Source: Sodalis sp. dw_96 (GTDB lineage: Bacteria; Pseudomonadota; Gammaproteobacteria; Enterobacterales; Enterobacteriaceae). Taken from it: a stretch of DNA of 64,000 bases. The position numbers and the translations under genes were made by a program. The stretch is from assembly GCF_018449575.1 (NCBI RefSeq), contig NZ_JAAVUT010000027.1:1-64000 (forward strand), written 5' to 3'. Below the pieces are notes generated by a model that saw nothing but the letters and a program-made list of their open reading frames with translations, made no database searches and was not told where the DNA came from. Shown in pieces: positions 54,084-61,773 of the stretch; the stretch's first letter is position 1; each line of letters begins with the position of its first letter.

Positions 54084-54839
54084 TCAAGGGAGAAACGCGC
54101 CGCCATTGGCATGGATGACTTGCCCGGTCAGGTAACGGGCGTGGGGGCCGCTGAGGAAACGCACCAGATCGGCAATATCCTCCGGCGTGCCGCGTCGTCC
54201 CAATAAGGTGTTGTGAACCGCATGATGGGCGGGTTCGGTATTACCCGCCGCCGCGCCGCGGGTGGTATTGATCATGCCCGGCACCACGCAATTCACCGTA
54301 ATGCCGTCGGCGCCCAAATCATGGGCAAGGGCGCGGGTTAATCCCAGCAGCCCGGCTTTGGCGGCCATGACATGCGCCCGGCCCGATGATCCCGCATGGG
54401 CGGACATGCCGCCGATATTGATAATGGAGCCTTTGCCGGACTGTCGCAGCGCCGGTAAGGCCGCGCTTGCACACAGGTAAGCGCCATCTAGAATCACCGA
54501 CAATACCTCGCGCCACTGCGCCCAGTCCAATTGAGCAAAAGGGACTTCGCGGCGTATAGCGGCATTGTTGACCAAAATATCAATTCTGCCGAAGCGGTTT
54601 TGCGCTGCGGTCATTAAATCCCGGGCGCCCTCCGGTTCGCTGATATCGGCAAGAAACAATAACCCTTGCCCGCCCTGACGTTCAATTTCATGGACCACTT
54701 CTGCCGCCGCTTCGGCGGATTGCTTGGCGTTGACCACCACCGCCGCACCCGCCGCCGCCAGTTCAAGGGCTATCGCCCGGCCAATATTACGGGCCGCGCC
54801 CGTCACCACCGCCACCTGGCCACTCAGTTCTCCGGACAT
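54084..54839 (-). CDS. short-chain dehydrogenase/reductase fold protein lacking the catalytic Ser and Tyr
   Basis: A 251-residue SDR. The cofactor motif TGAARNIGRA and the LVNNAA segment are intact, as is the active-site Lys in AAKAG. Aligned with FabG, the catalytic Tyr four residues before Lys is Val (RAHVMAAKAG) and the Ser 13 residues earlier is Gly (NIGGMSA). The Asn is kept. It may bind NAD(P) without classical chemistry or use other residues. Second gene of the MmgE/PrpD operon. Confidence 0.85.
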   Translation of the reverse strand: MSGELSGQVAVVTGAARNIGRAIALELAAAGAAVVVNAKQSAEAAAEVVHEIERQGGQGLLFLADISEPEGARDLMTAAQNRFGRIDILVNNAAIRREVPFAQLDWAQWREVLSVILDGAYLCASAALPALRQSGKGSIINIGGMSAHAGSSGRAHVMAAKAGLLGLTRALAHDLGADGITVNCVVPGMINTTRGAAAGNTEPAHHAVHNTLLGRRGTPEDIADLVRFLSGPHARYLTGQVIHANGGAFLP

Positions 54840-54925
54840 TGATTGCCCTCCGCCTGTATCATTAACGTTGTTATATTCCCTGACCTACCAAAGCTAAAAG
54901 AATATCGTCGACGTCGGGGTAAAGC

Positions 54926-56311
54926 TTAGCGTCGCTCCCCTTGAGTCATGGCCGACAGTTCCGCCATATTGCGGCATGACTCGATGTCCCAGCATGCCCG
55001 TAATAGCGCCGCCGCCTGATCCTGTCCTACTATCGGTACCACCAGGTCATTAAACTTGTTATTCAAATCCCGCTCGGTCATCGGTCTGGCCGCGCTGCCT
55101 ATGGCATGTTCAACAAATATTTCAAGGCGTCGGCCGTTATGCAATCTGATGACGATATGCGCGGCATCGGCAGCCAGGGCGGGATCGATGACGGCGCTGA
55201 CTCTATCCCTTAATGCCATGATTTGTTCATCCTGTACCGCCGCATTGCTGTATTGCGCTTCACCGGCCCGCCCCTGGATCAGTGCCACGGCGGCGGAGTG
55301 ATAGACGCTGAACTTACCGTCAAGACCGGTTTTCGGCGTGCGCTTGCCGGTTAATTCCAGCACCAAGGGATGAACCCGCAGTTCTATGCCGTCGATGTCG
55401 GCGGCTTGCAAAGAGTGTTCATCGCGTAGCTGCAGACAGCCGTCAATCACCGGATGGATCACGATGCCGCAGGCGAAAGGTTTGAAGGTGTTCAGCAGGC
55501 TTTCATGACGCTCCCCCAATCCTTCGGTTATCTCCGCCAGGTTGCGATGGGTGCTGGTCACGTTGGCCCAGCCCCGTTTTGCCTCGATGCCCTGTTCCGA
55601 ACTGGTGTAACCCTTCGCCGCCAGCAGCGCGGCCGTCAAACCGTTTTGCGCCGCCCGTCCCGGATGAAAGCTTTTGGTCATGGTGCCGAACATTTCCCGC
55701 AGCCCCACCGGTTGCGACGCGGCCAGGCCCAACGCCCACACCATTTGTTGCTCATCAAGCCCCAACAGTTTTCCCGCCGCCGCCGCCGCGCCAAACACAC
55801 CCGCCGTGCCGGTGATATGCCAGCCGATATCATAATGGTCCGGATAAACCGCGTTACCGATGCGGCACTCCGTCTCGATGCCCAGTATCAGGGCATGGAT
55901 GAACTCCGCGCCGCTGATGCCGCGAAATTCCGATAGCGCCATAATGGCTGATGCCACCGGACCCGCCGGGTGGATGACCGTTTTAAGATGGGTATCATCA
56001 TAGTCAAAAACGTGGGAGGCGATGCCGTTGAGCAACGCCGCCGTCATGATGTCCGTACGCGTATTCCGACCAAGCAGAGAAGCCTGTTCCGCTCCTGCAA
56101 AGGGCGCGAGGGCCGAGTAAGCCATATCCACCGCCGGATGCCCGCTTCCCCCGACGGCGCAGCCCAGCCAGTTAACGAAAGAACAGATGCCGTGGATGCG
56201 GACTTTTTCCGGCAAATCCCCCGCCCTGGATGCCACCAGATAATGGGCCAAGACGCGAGTAACGCCTTCATCGGCTCTCATCGCAGCCTGTTGAGAATCA
56301 GGAAATGACAT
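54926..56311 (-). CDS. MmgE/PrpD family protein, second copy
   Basis: A 461-residue MmgE/PrpD protein from ATG 56311, which has GGGGAG six bases upstream. Core motifs: LLNGIASHVFDYDDTHLKTVIHPAGPVASAIMAL, GWHITGTAGVFGAAAAAG, GTMTKSFHPGRAAQNG and FKPFACGIVIHPVIDGC. Distinct from the copy at 51886, so the pair may act on successive substrates or form a heteromer. First gene of the operon, under a perfect palindromic operator. Confidence 0.88.
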   Translation of the reverse strand: MSFPDSQQAAMRADEGVTRVLAHYLVASRAGDLPEKVRIHGICSFVNWLGCAVGGSGHPAVDMAYSALAPFAGAEQASLLGRNTRTDIMTAALLNGIASHVFDYDDTHLKTVIHPAGPVASAIMALSEFRGISGAEFIHALILGIETECRIGNAVYPDHYDIGWHITGTAGVFGAAAAAGKLLGLDEQQMVWALGLAASQPVGLREMFGTMTKSFHPGRAAQNGLTAALLAAKGYTSSEQGIEAKRGWANVTSTHRNLAEITEGLGERHESLLNTFKPFACGIVIHPVIDGCLQLRDEHSLQAADIDGIELRVHPLVLELTGKRTPKTGLDGKFSVYHSAAVALIQGRAGEAQYSNAAVQDEQIMALRDRVSAVIDPALAADAAHIVIRLHNGRRLEIFVEHAIGSAARPMTERDLNNKFNDLVVPIVGQDQAAALLRACWDIESCRNMAELSAMTQGERR

Positions 56312-56349
56312 AAACTGCTCCCCTATAAACAAATGAACGGATATATTGC

Positions 56350-56365
56350 ATATTGTCGACAATAT
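56350..56365. promoter_or_regulatory. perfect palindrome ATATTGTCGACAATAT, GntR operator
   Basis: A 16-bp perfect palindrome with the TTGTnnACAA core usual for FCD-type GntR repressors, 38 bases before the first gene of the MmgE/PrpD operon, whose third gene encodes such a regulator. Confidence 0.75.
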
Positions 56366-56651
56366 TCGATGGTTTAGGAAATTCTGTAAAGTAAATTTTC
56401 CAAATCTGTTACATAGATCAGATAATAATCGTCAGGAAAGCGAGCGATAAAGTTTAGCAGCGACGGCAGATAAAGGCGTCAGGTCATGGGTAGCCCTCGT
56501 GAAAACCGTATAAATGGTTTGAAGGGGGGCTCTGGTAATGGCGGCGGGCAGCCGATTTTATATGCTATCATGCCCTTTGTATTTTTATCCCGTAGGTCTC
56601 GTTCAACTGGGCCGGGGGTGCTGTTAAAGCCACTACGATAAATGGTCCGAA

Positions 56652-56771
56652 ATGCTCGACAATACTACATTCCCGCAATGCTCTCCCGGCCGGCTTCAAC
56701 CGGTAACGGCTCAATTCCCCTCCCAGCGCTTCTCCGTCGCGCCGATGCTGGATGGGATGCACTGGCTATAA
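56652..56771 (+). pseudogene. dusA: 5' fragment of dusA (tRNA-dihydrouridine synthase A) cut at the phage attachment site
   Basis: A 39-codon frame starting MLDNTTFPQCSPGRLQPVTA and reaching QRFSVAPMLD, then GMHWL and stop. RFSVAPMLD is the conserved start of the DusA barrel (E. coli continues WTDRHCR). In E. coli dusA lies just beyond zur, the very position seen here. The gene therefore is interrupted after this motif, with unrelated DNA following. An intact dusA copy is expected at the far end of the prophage, outside the window. Confidence 0.8.
56727..56753. other. probable attL of a dusA-integrating prophage
   Basis: CGCTTCTCCGTCGCGCCGATGCTGGAT encodes RFSVAPMLD at the point where dusA sequence stops. 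Integrative elements that use the 5' end of dusA are known; they restore the gene at one end and leave a fragment at the other. No integrase is visible on this side. Confidence 0.65.
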
Positions 56772-56845
56772 AATTCAACACGTTAAAATGTTATGGGGTG
56801 CTATTGGGGTGCTGATGCCTGCAATAATCACCCCAAAATATGCGT

Positions 56846-57157
56846 TTATCTGGCTCGGGCCAGTTCAACTTTTGCCGCTTCTCGCCGCTTATATTTGAGC
56901 CGCTCCAGTTCGTCCTGAGCTTCTTGGCGACGTTTATCGATAAAATCAGCCAGGTCTTGGACGTGAATTTGCCGAGGTGCTTTTTGGCTGTCCCCGATAC
57001 GAAAGGTCGGGATCGGCAGGTCACCGGCGCCAGCTTTTTTATCTGCAGTCGCGGGTTTCATACCAAGATATCTCTCGGCGACATCAGATATCTTCAATGC
57101 TCTGTCCTTGTTCGCACTGAAATGAAGAGTTACGAGCAGTAATAGCCACTTGTTCAT
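56846..57157 (-). CDS. PrtN-like (pyocin activator family) regulator
   Basis: About 103 residues from ATG 57157. The central segment AGAGDLPIPTFRIGDSQKAPRQIHVQDLADFIDKRRQEA matches the PrtN family block (AGEIPLPVxRxExSQKxxKGVHLxDLAxYLDxRR). PrtN activates pyocin genes in Pseudomonas; relatives are common in enterobacterial prophages. The C terminus is a charged helix. It faces away from the lysis genes, at the left edge of the prophage. Confidence 0.75.
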   Translation of the reverse strand: MNKWLLLLVTLHFSANKDRALKISDVAERYLGMKPATADKKAGAGDLPIPTFRIGDSQKAPRQIHVQDLADFIDKRRQEAQDELERLKYKRREAAKVELARAR

Positions 57158-57224
57158 ATGCTTCAAGAAGATGAATACTTGTATTAAATATTAGAAAATC
57201 GGTTTTATTTTCAAGTAAATTCAT
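57084..57224 (-). CDS. possible 46-residue ORF overlapping the PrtN-like gene
   Basis: ATG at 57224 has an excellent ribosome site (AAAGGAG, 9 bases away) and a frame beginning MNLLENKTDFLIFNTSIHLL, ending at 57084 inside the PrtN-like gene in another frame. It may be a small leader protein coupling translation of the regulator. No similarity recognised. Confidence 0.35.
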   Translation of the reverse strand: MNLLENKTDFLIFNTSIHLLEAYEQVAITARNSSFQCEQGQSIEDI

Positions 57225-57320
57225 GCGGTTATCTCCTTTAATTTGCCGTTGTGGTTATGATTACTCCAGTAGAGATTCCTTGCCGGAAAAGTGCAGATTA
57301 GCCCCTGGCGGGGCTGCATC

Positions 57321-57680
57321 TTAGAGCGTCAACTGTTCCGGACGGCATCCGTACAACGCCGCCAGCTTTTCGCGGGTTTTTTTCTGGGGTTTCGAGTCCA
57401 CAGATTCCCACTGTGAAACAGCGGATTGTGTGGTTTCGAGTTTCTCAGCCACGTCATACTGTGACAGCCCGGAGTGAATGCGCCAGGCGGCCAATAGGCT
57501 GACGTCCTGTTTGACCATGATGGACACGACTTCACCGGGTACTGTTTCGTCGTCGTGTTCGTCGGCCTGGTAGGGAACATCTTCCCAGCCATCACTGAGC
57601 AATTTTTCATACTCAGCGATGGGCAGCACGACAAACTGAGGTTTGCCGGCGGTATCATTGATGTATTGAATTTTAGACAT
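57321..57680 (-). CDS. XRE-type antitoxin of a type II toxin-antitoxin pair
   Basis: A 119-residue protein. The N-terminal part resembles a PHD-like or YefM-like strand-helix (KPQFVVLPIAEYEKLLSD). The C-terminal helix-turn-helix is LLAAWRIHSGLSQYDVAEKLETTQSAVSQWE. It follows the RelE/ParE-like toxin gene by 60 bases, the toxin-first order of HigBA-like systems. It probably represses the pair through the TAGATAAT palindromes upstream. Confidence 0.85.
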   Translation of the reverse strand: MSKIQYINDTAGKPQFVVLPIAEYEKLLSDGWEDVPYQADEHDDETVPGEVVSIMVKQDVSLLAAWRIHSGLSQYDVAEKLETTQSAVSQWESVDSKPQKKTREKLAALYGCRPEQLTL

Positions 57681-57740
57681 ATTCGGGTTTCTCTGTTTTC
57701 GCGTTATGTCGTCTATGAGGAAACTGGCGGGTTTCCCCGC

Positions 57741-58001
57741 CTAATAGGTTGTTGAGGTTCTACGCTTCACTGCCTGAATTGTGCAGATTACCGGCTCACC
57801 ATCGTCAATCTGGAAAATAACTCTGTAATCGCCAACCCTCATTCGGTACTGGTTATCTGTCGCCTGGAGCTTTTTGATATCGAGTTGAACCTGGGGGAAA
57901 GCGGTTAAACTATTTACCTTTTCTTCAATGGTTTTTCGGTATCTGGTATCAATCGAAAGCAGTTGCTTCAATGCTTTCCTAGACCATCGGACCTTTACCA
58001 T
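57741..58001 (-). CDS. RelE/ParE-family toxin
   Basis: An 86-residue toxin from ATG 58001, which has GAGGAAAT upstream. RelE/ParE-superfamily pattern: VRWSRKALKQLLSIDTRYRKTIEEKV at the N terminus, then LQATDNQYRMRVGDYRVIFQIDDG and a basic end VKRRTSTTY. Members cut mRNA on ribosomes or poison gyrase; which applies is not clear. Such pairs stabilise prophages. Confidence 0.88.
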   Translation of the reverse strand: MVKVRWSRKALKQLLSIDTRYRKTIEEKVNSLTAFPQVQLDIKKLQATDNQYRMRVGDYRVIFQIDDGEPVICTIQAVKRRTSTTY

Positions 58002-58040
58002 ATTTCCTCGTTTTTTAAAGAGCATATCCGCTTGGGATGA

Positions 58041-58099
58041 TTAGATAATAAGATAATTATCTAATATCGTCAACCTATATCTAATTATTTATCTAATTA
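58041..58099. promoter_or_regulatory. toxin-antitoxin operator palindromes
   Basis: TTAGATAAT (58041-58049) and ATTATCTAA (58056-58064) form a perfect 9-bp inverted repeat, with AGATAATTATCT nested inside. A direct repeat ATCTAATTA is then found twice near 58079-58099. This lies 40-98 bases upstream of the toxin start and is highly AT-rich. Confidence 0.65.
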
Positions 58100-58213
58100 A
58101 ATTCGGCCTCTTTGCCAAATCTGACGAACAGACTAAATGATCCCGCGCCTACGGCATCGGGGCCGATCCTCATTACCAAATAACTACCCTCGGGACATCG
58201 AGGAGGCCGGAGC

Positions 58214-58456
58214 ATGCTTAAAATGCCTGAAAAAATAACGACCGTCGGGGCGTATTCGTCATCTGGCCTACTGATTGCGCTGGGGAAATTCATTGATTGG
58301 TTTCGCCATGTCGACTGGAGTCAGGCAGCGATCATTATCGGGATAGTGATCGGTATCGCTACTTATTTCACGAATCTCTATTTCCAGCGCCGCCAGACCA
58401 GGGCGATTGAGGCGGCGGCCCGCGAGGGTAAGACGATTATTCCGAGGCCAGAATAA
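58214..58456 (+). CDS. phage holin
   Basis: An 80-residue membrane protein: one clear span (AAIIIGIVIGIATYFTNLYF), preceded by a weaker one (GAYSSSGLLIALGKFIDWF), and a charged C terminus RRQTRAIEAAAREGK. Overlap with the lysozyme gene (TAATG) and a strong GGAGG site support the call. Holins open the inner membrane for the lysozyme at the end of a phage cycle. Confidence 0.82.
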   Translation: MLKMPEKITTVGAYSSSGLLIALGKFIDWFRHVDWSQAAIIIGIVIGIATYFTNLYFQRRQTRAIEAAAREGKTIIPRPE

Positions 58457-58929
58457 TGGCTATGTCGCCCGCTCTACGGAAAAGCGTCCTGGCCGCTGCT
58501 GCTGGTGGCGCCATTGCCATCATGGGCGTTTATCTCCCTGGCCCAAATGGCGTAGAGGGAACCCGGCATTACGCCTACAAAGACGGTGCTGGAGTGGAAA
58601 CTATATGCGACGGCCACACGGGTAAGGACGTCATTCCCAGCAAATATTATTCCGACTCTGAATGTGTTGCGCTATTACAGAAAGATCTGGCACCCGTCAA
58701 AAAAACGGTTGATAGCGAAGTGAAAGTCCCGATAGACGCGTTCGAGCGGGCGGCCCTCTATTCCATGGCATTTCACAACGGCATTGGCGCGTTCCGCAAG
58801 GGGATGAGAAATTCAAAAAGACCCTCTCGTTCAAGGAAAAATCAGATCTTTACTTGGGGTACGCTTCTGACGCCTTGCGTGCAAAAATGCAGCAGTACTA
58901 CGGCCCCGTCTGGCAGGCTCAGCAGCTGA
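58456..58929 (+). pseudogene. phage lysozyme (R21/RrrD-like), truncated and fused out of frame
   Basis: Residues 1 to about 115 match lambdoid SAR-type endolysins. They have an N-terminal span (SVLAAAAGGAIAIMGVYL) and the Glu-8-Asp-5-Thr catalytic spacing in VEGTRHYAYKDGAGVETICDG. Similarity stops at FHNGIGAFRKG; the last 40 or so codons (to 58929) are out-of-frame tail-gene DNA, and the C-terminal third of the enzyme is missing. It is unlikely to be active. Confidence 0.8.
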
Positions 58930-59353
58930 ACGATGATGTCAATAAGATCCGTGTTCAACCCCCTGCTTACAATTCACAGAGCAACGGCGGCGGGCAGGGT
59001 GGAAACCTCTTTCCGCAACTTGAGGCTAAATATCAGCTTCCTTCAGGGTTGCTCAATCGAGTCTACCAAGCAGAGTCTGGCGGAGGAAGGCACCTTTATT
59101 CACCCAAAGGTGCAGAGGGGCCGTTTCAGTTTATGCCAGAAACAGGCGCGCAGTATGGATTAAATAATCGTGAAGACAGGCTGAACCTAAACAAATCTTC
59201 AGAAGCTGCCGCTCATCTATTATCTGATTTGTTAATCCGGTATCAGGGGGATGTAGCTAAAGCCGTAGCTGCATATAATGAGGGTGGACAGAATGTGGAT
59301 AAGTATGGTTTGGCAAGAATGCCCGCTGAAACCAGAAACTATCTAGACAAAGT
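58800..59353 (+). pseudogene. tail-associated lytic transglycosylase (tape-measure C-terminal part), 5' piece before IS66
   Basis: From about 58800 the +3 frame reads KFKKTLSFKEKSDLYLGYAS and continues into a goose-lysozyme/SLT domain: LPSGLLNRVYQAESGGGRHL with the catalytic Glu, then PFQFMPETGAQYGL and AVAAYNEGG. Such domains occur in myophage tape-measure proteins. The N-terminal portion is gone, replaced by the lysozyme fragment. The IS66 element interrupts the frame after LDK; the remainder is at 61774. Confidence 0.75.
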
Positions 59354-59383
59354 GTAAGCGTCAACTCACTGGCGTATTGACGC

Positions 59384-60922
59384 TTATCCGGCAGATAATG
59401 TGAGGTTCCACGGCAGGAGATCTTTGATTTTGTTGATGGGATGATCCGCGATAACCGCCAGCACATGGCGCAGATACGCTTCCGGCTCAACGCCGTTCAG
59501 TTTGCAACTGCCGATAAGCGTATACATCAGCGCCGCCCGGTCGCCGCCGCTGTCCGAGCCCATGAAGAGATAATTTTTCCGGCCCAGGCTCACCATCCGC
59601 AGCGCGTTTTCGGCGATATTATTATCGATCTCCGCCCAGCCATCGGTACTGTAATAACACAGTGCCTGCCAGTGGTTCATCAGGTAGTTGAACGCCTTCG
59701 CCGTATCGGCCTGGCGCGATAACGTCGTTAACTTTTCCCGGATCCAATGCTCCAGGCTGGTGAGTATCGGCCGGGAGCGCGTTTCGCGCACCTGCCTTCG
59801 TTCTTCGGCCCCACACCCCCGGATGTCGGCTTCGATTGCATACAGTTCACCGATCCGCTGCAGGGCCTCGGCGGTGGTCGGCGACGGGGTACGCACGTGG
59901 ATATCATGGATTTTGCGCCGGGCGTGGGCCATGCAGCCGACTTCACGGATATGGCCTTCCTCATACAGCGGATTGAAGCCCGCGTACGCATCCGCCTGCA
60001 ACAGTCCGCTGAACCCGGCCAGATGCGTTTGCGGGTGAACCCCCTTGCGGTCCGGGCTGTAGGCGAACCACACCGCGGGCGGAAGTCGCGAACCGGCATT
60101 GCGGTCGTCGCGCACATAGACCCACAGCCGGCCGGTTTTCGGCTTGCCTTTGCCCGGTTGCAGCACGTCCACCGGCGTGTCGTCGACGTGCACTTTGCCC
60201 GTATTCATCACATAGTCGCATACCGCGTCGGCCAACGGGGCCAGCAGATTGCGGCACAGCCCCACCCAGCCGGCCATCGTGGCCCGGCTCAGTGTGACGC
60301 CCTGGCGGGCGAAAATTTCCGCTTGCCGATACAGCGGCAGGTGCTCCGCGTATTTCGCCGTCATCACGCGCGCCAGCAGGCCGGGACCGGCGATGCCGCG
60401 CTCGATGGGACGCGACGGCGCCGGCGCCTGGACGATAACGTCGCAGCGGGCGCAGGCCTTCTTTTTACGCCGGGTTTTTATCACCTTGAACGCGCTTTTA
60501 ATCAGTTCCAACTGCTCGCTGACGTCCTCACCCAGCGGCTTGAGGTCACCGCCGCAGGCGGGACAGGCCGGCTCCTGCGGCTCCAGACAGCGTTCTTCGC
60601 GCGGCAGGTGTGCCGGCAAGGGGTGACGGGGCGAAGAGGGGCGTACCGCCGCCGGGTCAGCGACCCGCGCGGACGGGACGTTATCGTCCGTCAGCAGCGC
60701 TTCAAGGCGATTTTCCAGCTGGACTATCTGCCGCCCGGCCTTTTCCGAGCTGCGCCCGAAGTACAGACGACGCAGTTTTGCCAGTTGCGCTTGCAGATGG
60801 TCGATTTCCGCTTTACGTGCGTTAAGGTTGTCGTGCAGGGATGCGATGGTCGCCTGTTGTTGCGCGACCAAGGCCCGCAGTGCAGGCACATCATTGGGCA
60901 GGGCATGGTTTTTCGTTTTCAT
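59384..60922 (-). CDS. tnpC: IS66 family transposase TnpC
   Basis: A 512-residue DDE transposase. An N-terminal coiled coil with leucine-rich heptads (about 20-70) precedes a zinc-finger-like Cys cluster (CPACGGDLKPLG, ACARCDVIV). Catalytic domain segments are VHVDDTPVDVL, LQADAYAGF and GWAEIDNNIAENALRM (Asp, Asp, Glu). Full length. Starts 30 bases after tnpB. Confidence 0.96.
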   Translation of the reverse strand: MKTKNHALPNDVPALRALVAQQQATIASLHDNLNARKAEIDHLQAQLAKLRRLYFGRSSEKAGRQIVQLENRLEALLTDDNVPSARVADPAAVRPSSPRHPLPAHLPREERCLEPQEPACPACGGDLKPLGEDVSEQLELIKSAFKVIKTRRKKKACARCDVIVQAPAPSRPIERGIAGPGLLARVMTAKYAEHLPLYRQAEIFARQGVTLSRATMAGWVGLCRNLLAPLADAVCDYVMNTGKVHVDDTPVDVLQPGKGKPKTGRLWVYVRDDRNAGSRLPPAVWFAYSPDRKGVHPQTHLAGFSGLLQADAYAGFNPLYEEGHIREVGCMAHARRKIHDIHVRTPSPTTAEALQRIGELYAIEADIRGCGAEERRQVRETRSRPILTSLEHWIREKLTTLSRQADTAKAFNYLMNHWQALCYYSTDGWAEIDNNIAENALRMVSLGRKNYLFMGSDSGGDRAALMYTLIGSCKLNGVEPEAYLRHVLAVIADHPINKIKDLLPWNLTLSAG

Positions 60923-60952
60923 GCCGGGATGGTAAGGGCGGCGGGTGCGCGA

Positions 60953-61300
60953 TTACAATATCGATTGTCTAAACGGAATGCGTTTTGGTTGCCGCCAGTC
61001 GATTGATTCCATTAGCATCGACAACTGGGCTTGTGTCAGGAACACCTTGCCGTCCTGGGCTTGCGGCCAGACGAAGCGGCCCCGCTCAAGGCGTTTTGCC
61101 AGCAGGCACAGGCCGTCGCCGGTCGACCAGAGCACCTTTATCAGGTTGCCGCCCCGGCCCCGAAAGACAAAGACATGACCGGACAACGGGTCTTCGCGCA
61201 GGGTGACCTCAACTTGGGCGGCCAGGCCCTGGAAGCCCTTTCGCATATCGGTGTGACCGGCGACCAGCCAGATACGGGTTCCCGTCGGGAAGACTGTCAT
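60953..61300 (-). CDS. tnpB: IS66 family accessory protein TnpB
   Basis: A 115-residue IS66 Orf2-type protein: GTRIWLVAGHTDMRKGFQGLAAQV, then GHVFVFRGRGGNLIKVLWSTGDG and LCLLAKRLERGRFVWP. Required for IS66 transposition with TnpA and TnpC. Its start overlaps the tnpA stop by four bases. Confidence 0.96.
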   Translation of the reverse strand: MTVFPTGTRIWLVAGHTDMRKGFQGLAAQVEVTLREDPLSGHVFVFRGRGGNLIKVLWSTGDGLCLLAKRLERGRFVWPQAQDGKVFLTQAQLSMLMESIDWRQPKRIPFRQSIL

Positions 61301-61680
61301 GATTGCGGACCCTTGAGTTCATGGATAAGGGCGCATAACAGCGCCGGCGTCAGGTTGCCGGTCAGACGTAACCGGGTATCGGTGAACTCAATGTCGCAGG
61401 TAACCGGTTGTTCGGCAGAAGGTGAACGTGATGGCCCGGTGGCCAGCGTGACCGCCAACAGTTCAGCCTGCTTTGTCGCGGGGAGTTTAGGCTGTACGCC
61501 GAACTTGCCCTGGCGGTAGAGCTGGCGCCAGTTGAACAGCAAATTATCATTGATACCGTTATCTCGTGCCAGCTTAGCGATGGATACGCCGGGCTGGAGT
61601 GCTTGCTCAACCAGATTGATCTTAAAGTCCAGGGGGAAATTGGGACGACGTCTTGAGGGTTTTTCGGGGGGTTGTTTCAT
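61297..61680 (-). CDS. tnpA: IS66 family accessory protein TnpA
   Basis: A 127-residue helix-turn-helix protein: FKINLVEQALQPGVSIAKLARDNGINDNLLFNWRQLYRQG is the transposase_8/IS3-like domain of IS66 OrfA. First gene of the element, 85 bases inside the right end. Confidence 0.95.
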   Translation of the reverse strand: MKQPPEKPSRRRPNFPLDFKINLVEQALQPGVSIAKLARDNGINDNLLFNWRQLYRQGKFGVQPKLPATKQAELLAVTLATGPSRSPSAEQPVTCDIEFTDTRLRLTGNLTPALLCALIHELKGPQS

Positions 61681-61773
61681 GGGTAGCGTCCGTTAAAAAA
61701 AATGATGGACATCATCTTTGACAATTGGACGAGAAATTAACAGACGGCACTGAGACGACGCTTACGACAAAGT

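Larger units (their letters stand above)
59354..61765. mobile_element. complete IS66-family insertion sequence with 8-bp target duplication
   Basis: 2412 bp. Terminal inverted repeats GTAAGCGTCAACTCACTGGCG (left) and, read inward from the right, GTAAGCGTCGTCTCAGTGCCG match at 16 of the first 21 positions or better. GACAAAGT flanks both ends (59346-59353 and 61766-61773), a perfect 8-bp target-site duplication. It carries tnpA, tnpB and tnpC in the order usual for IS66, all intact, so the element may be active and recent. Confidence 0.95.

Noticed and set aside
56568-56762. Minus-strand 64-codon frame considered as an integrase remnant
   Set aside because: It is the complement of the dusA 5' fragment and its upstream region; no integrase motif.
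59747-61006. 419-codon plus-strand open frame across IS66
   Set aside because: Antisense to tnpC, whose domains and neighbours are certain; no ribosome site or similarity.
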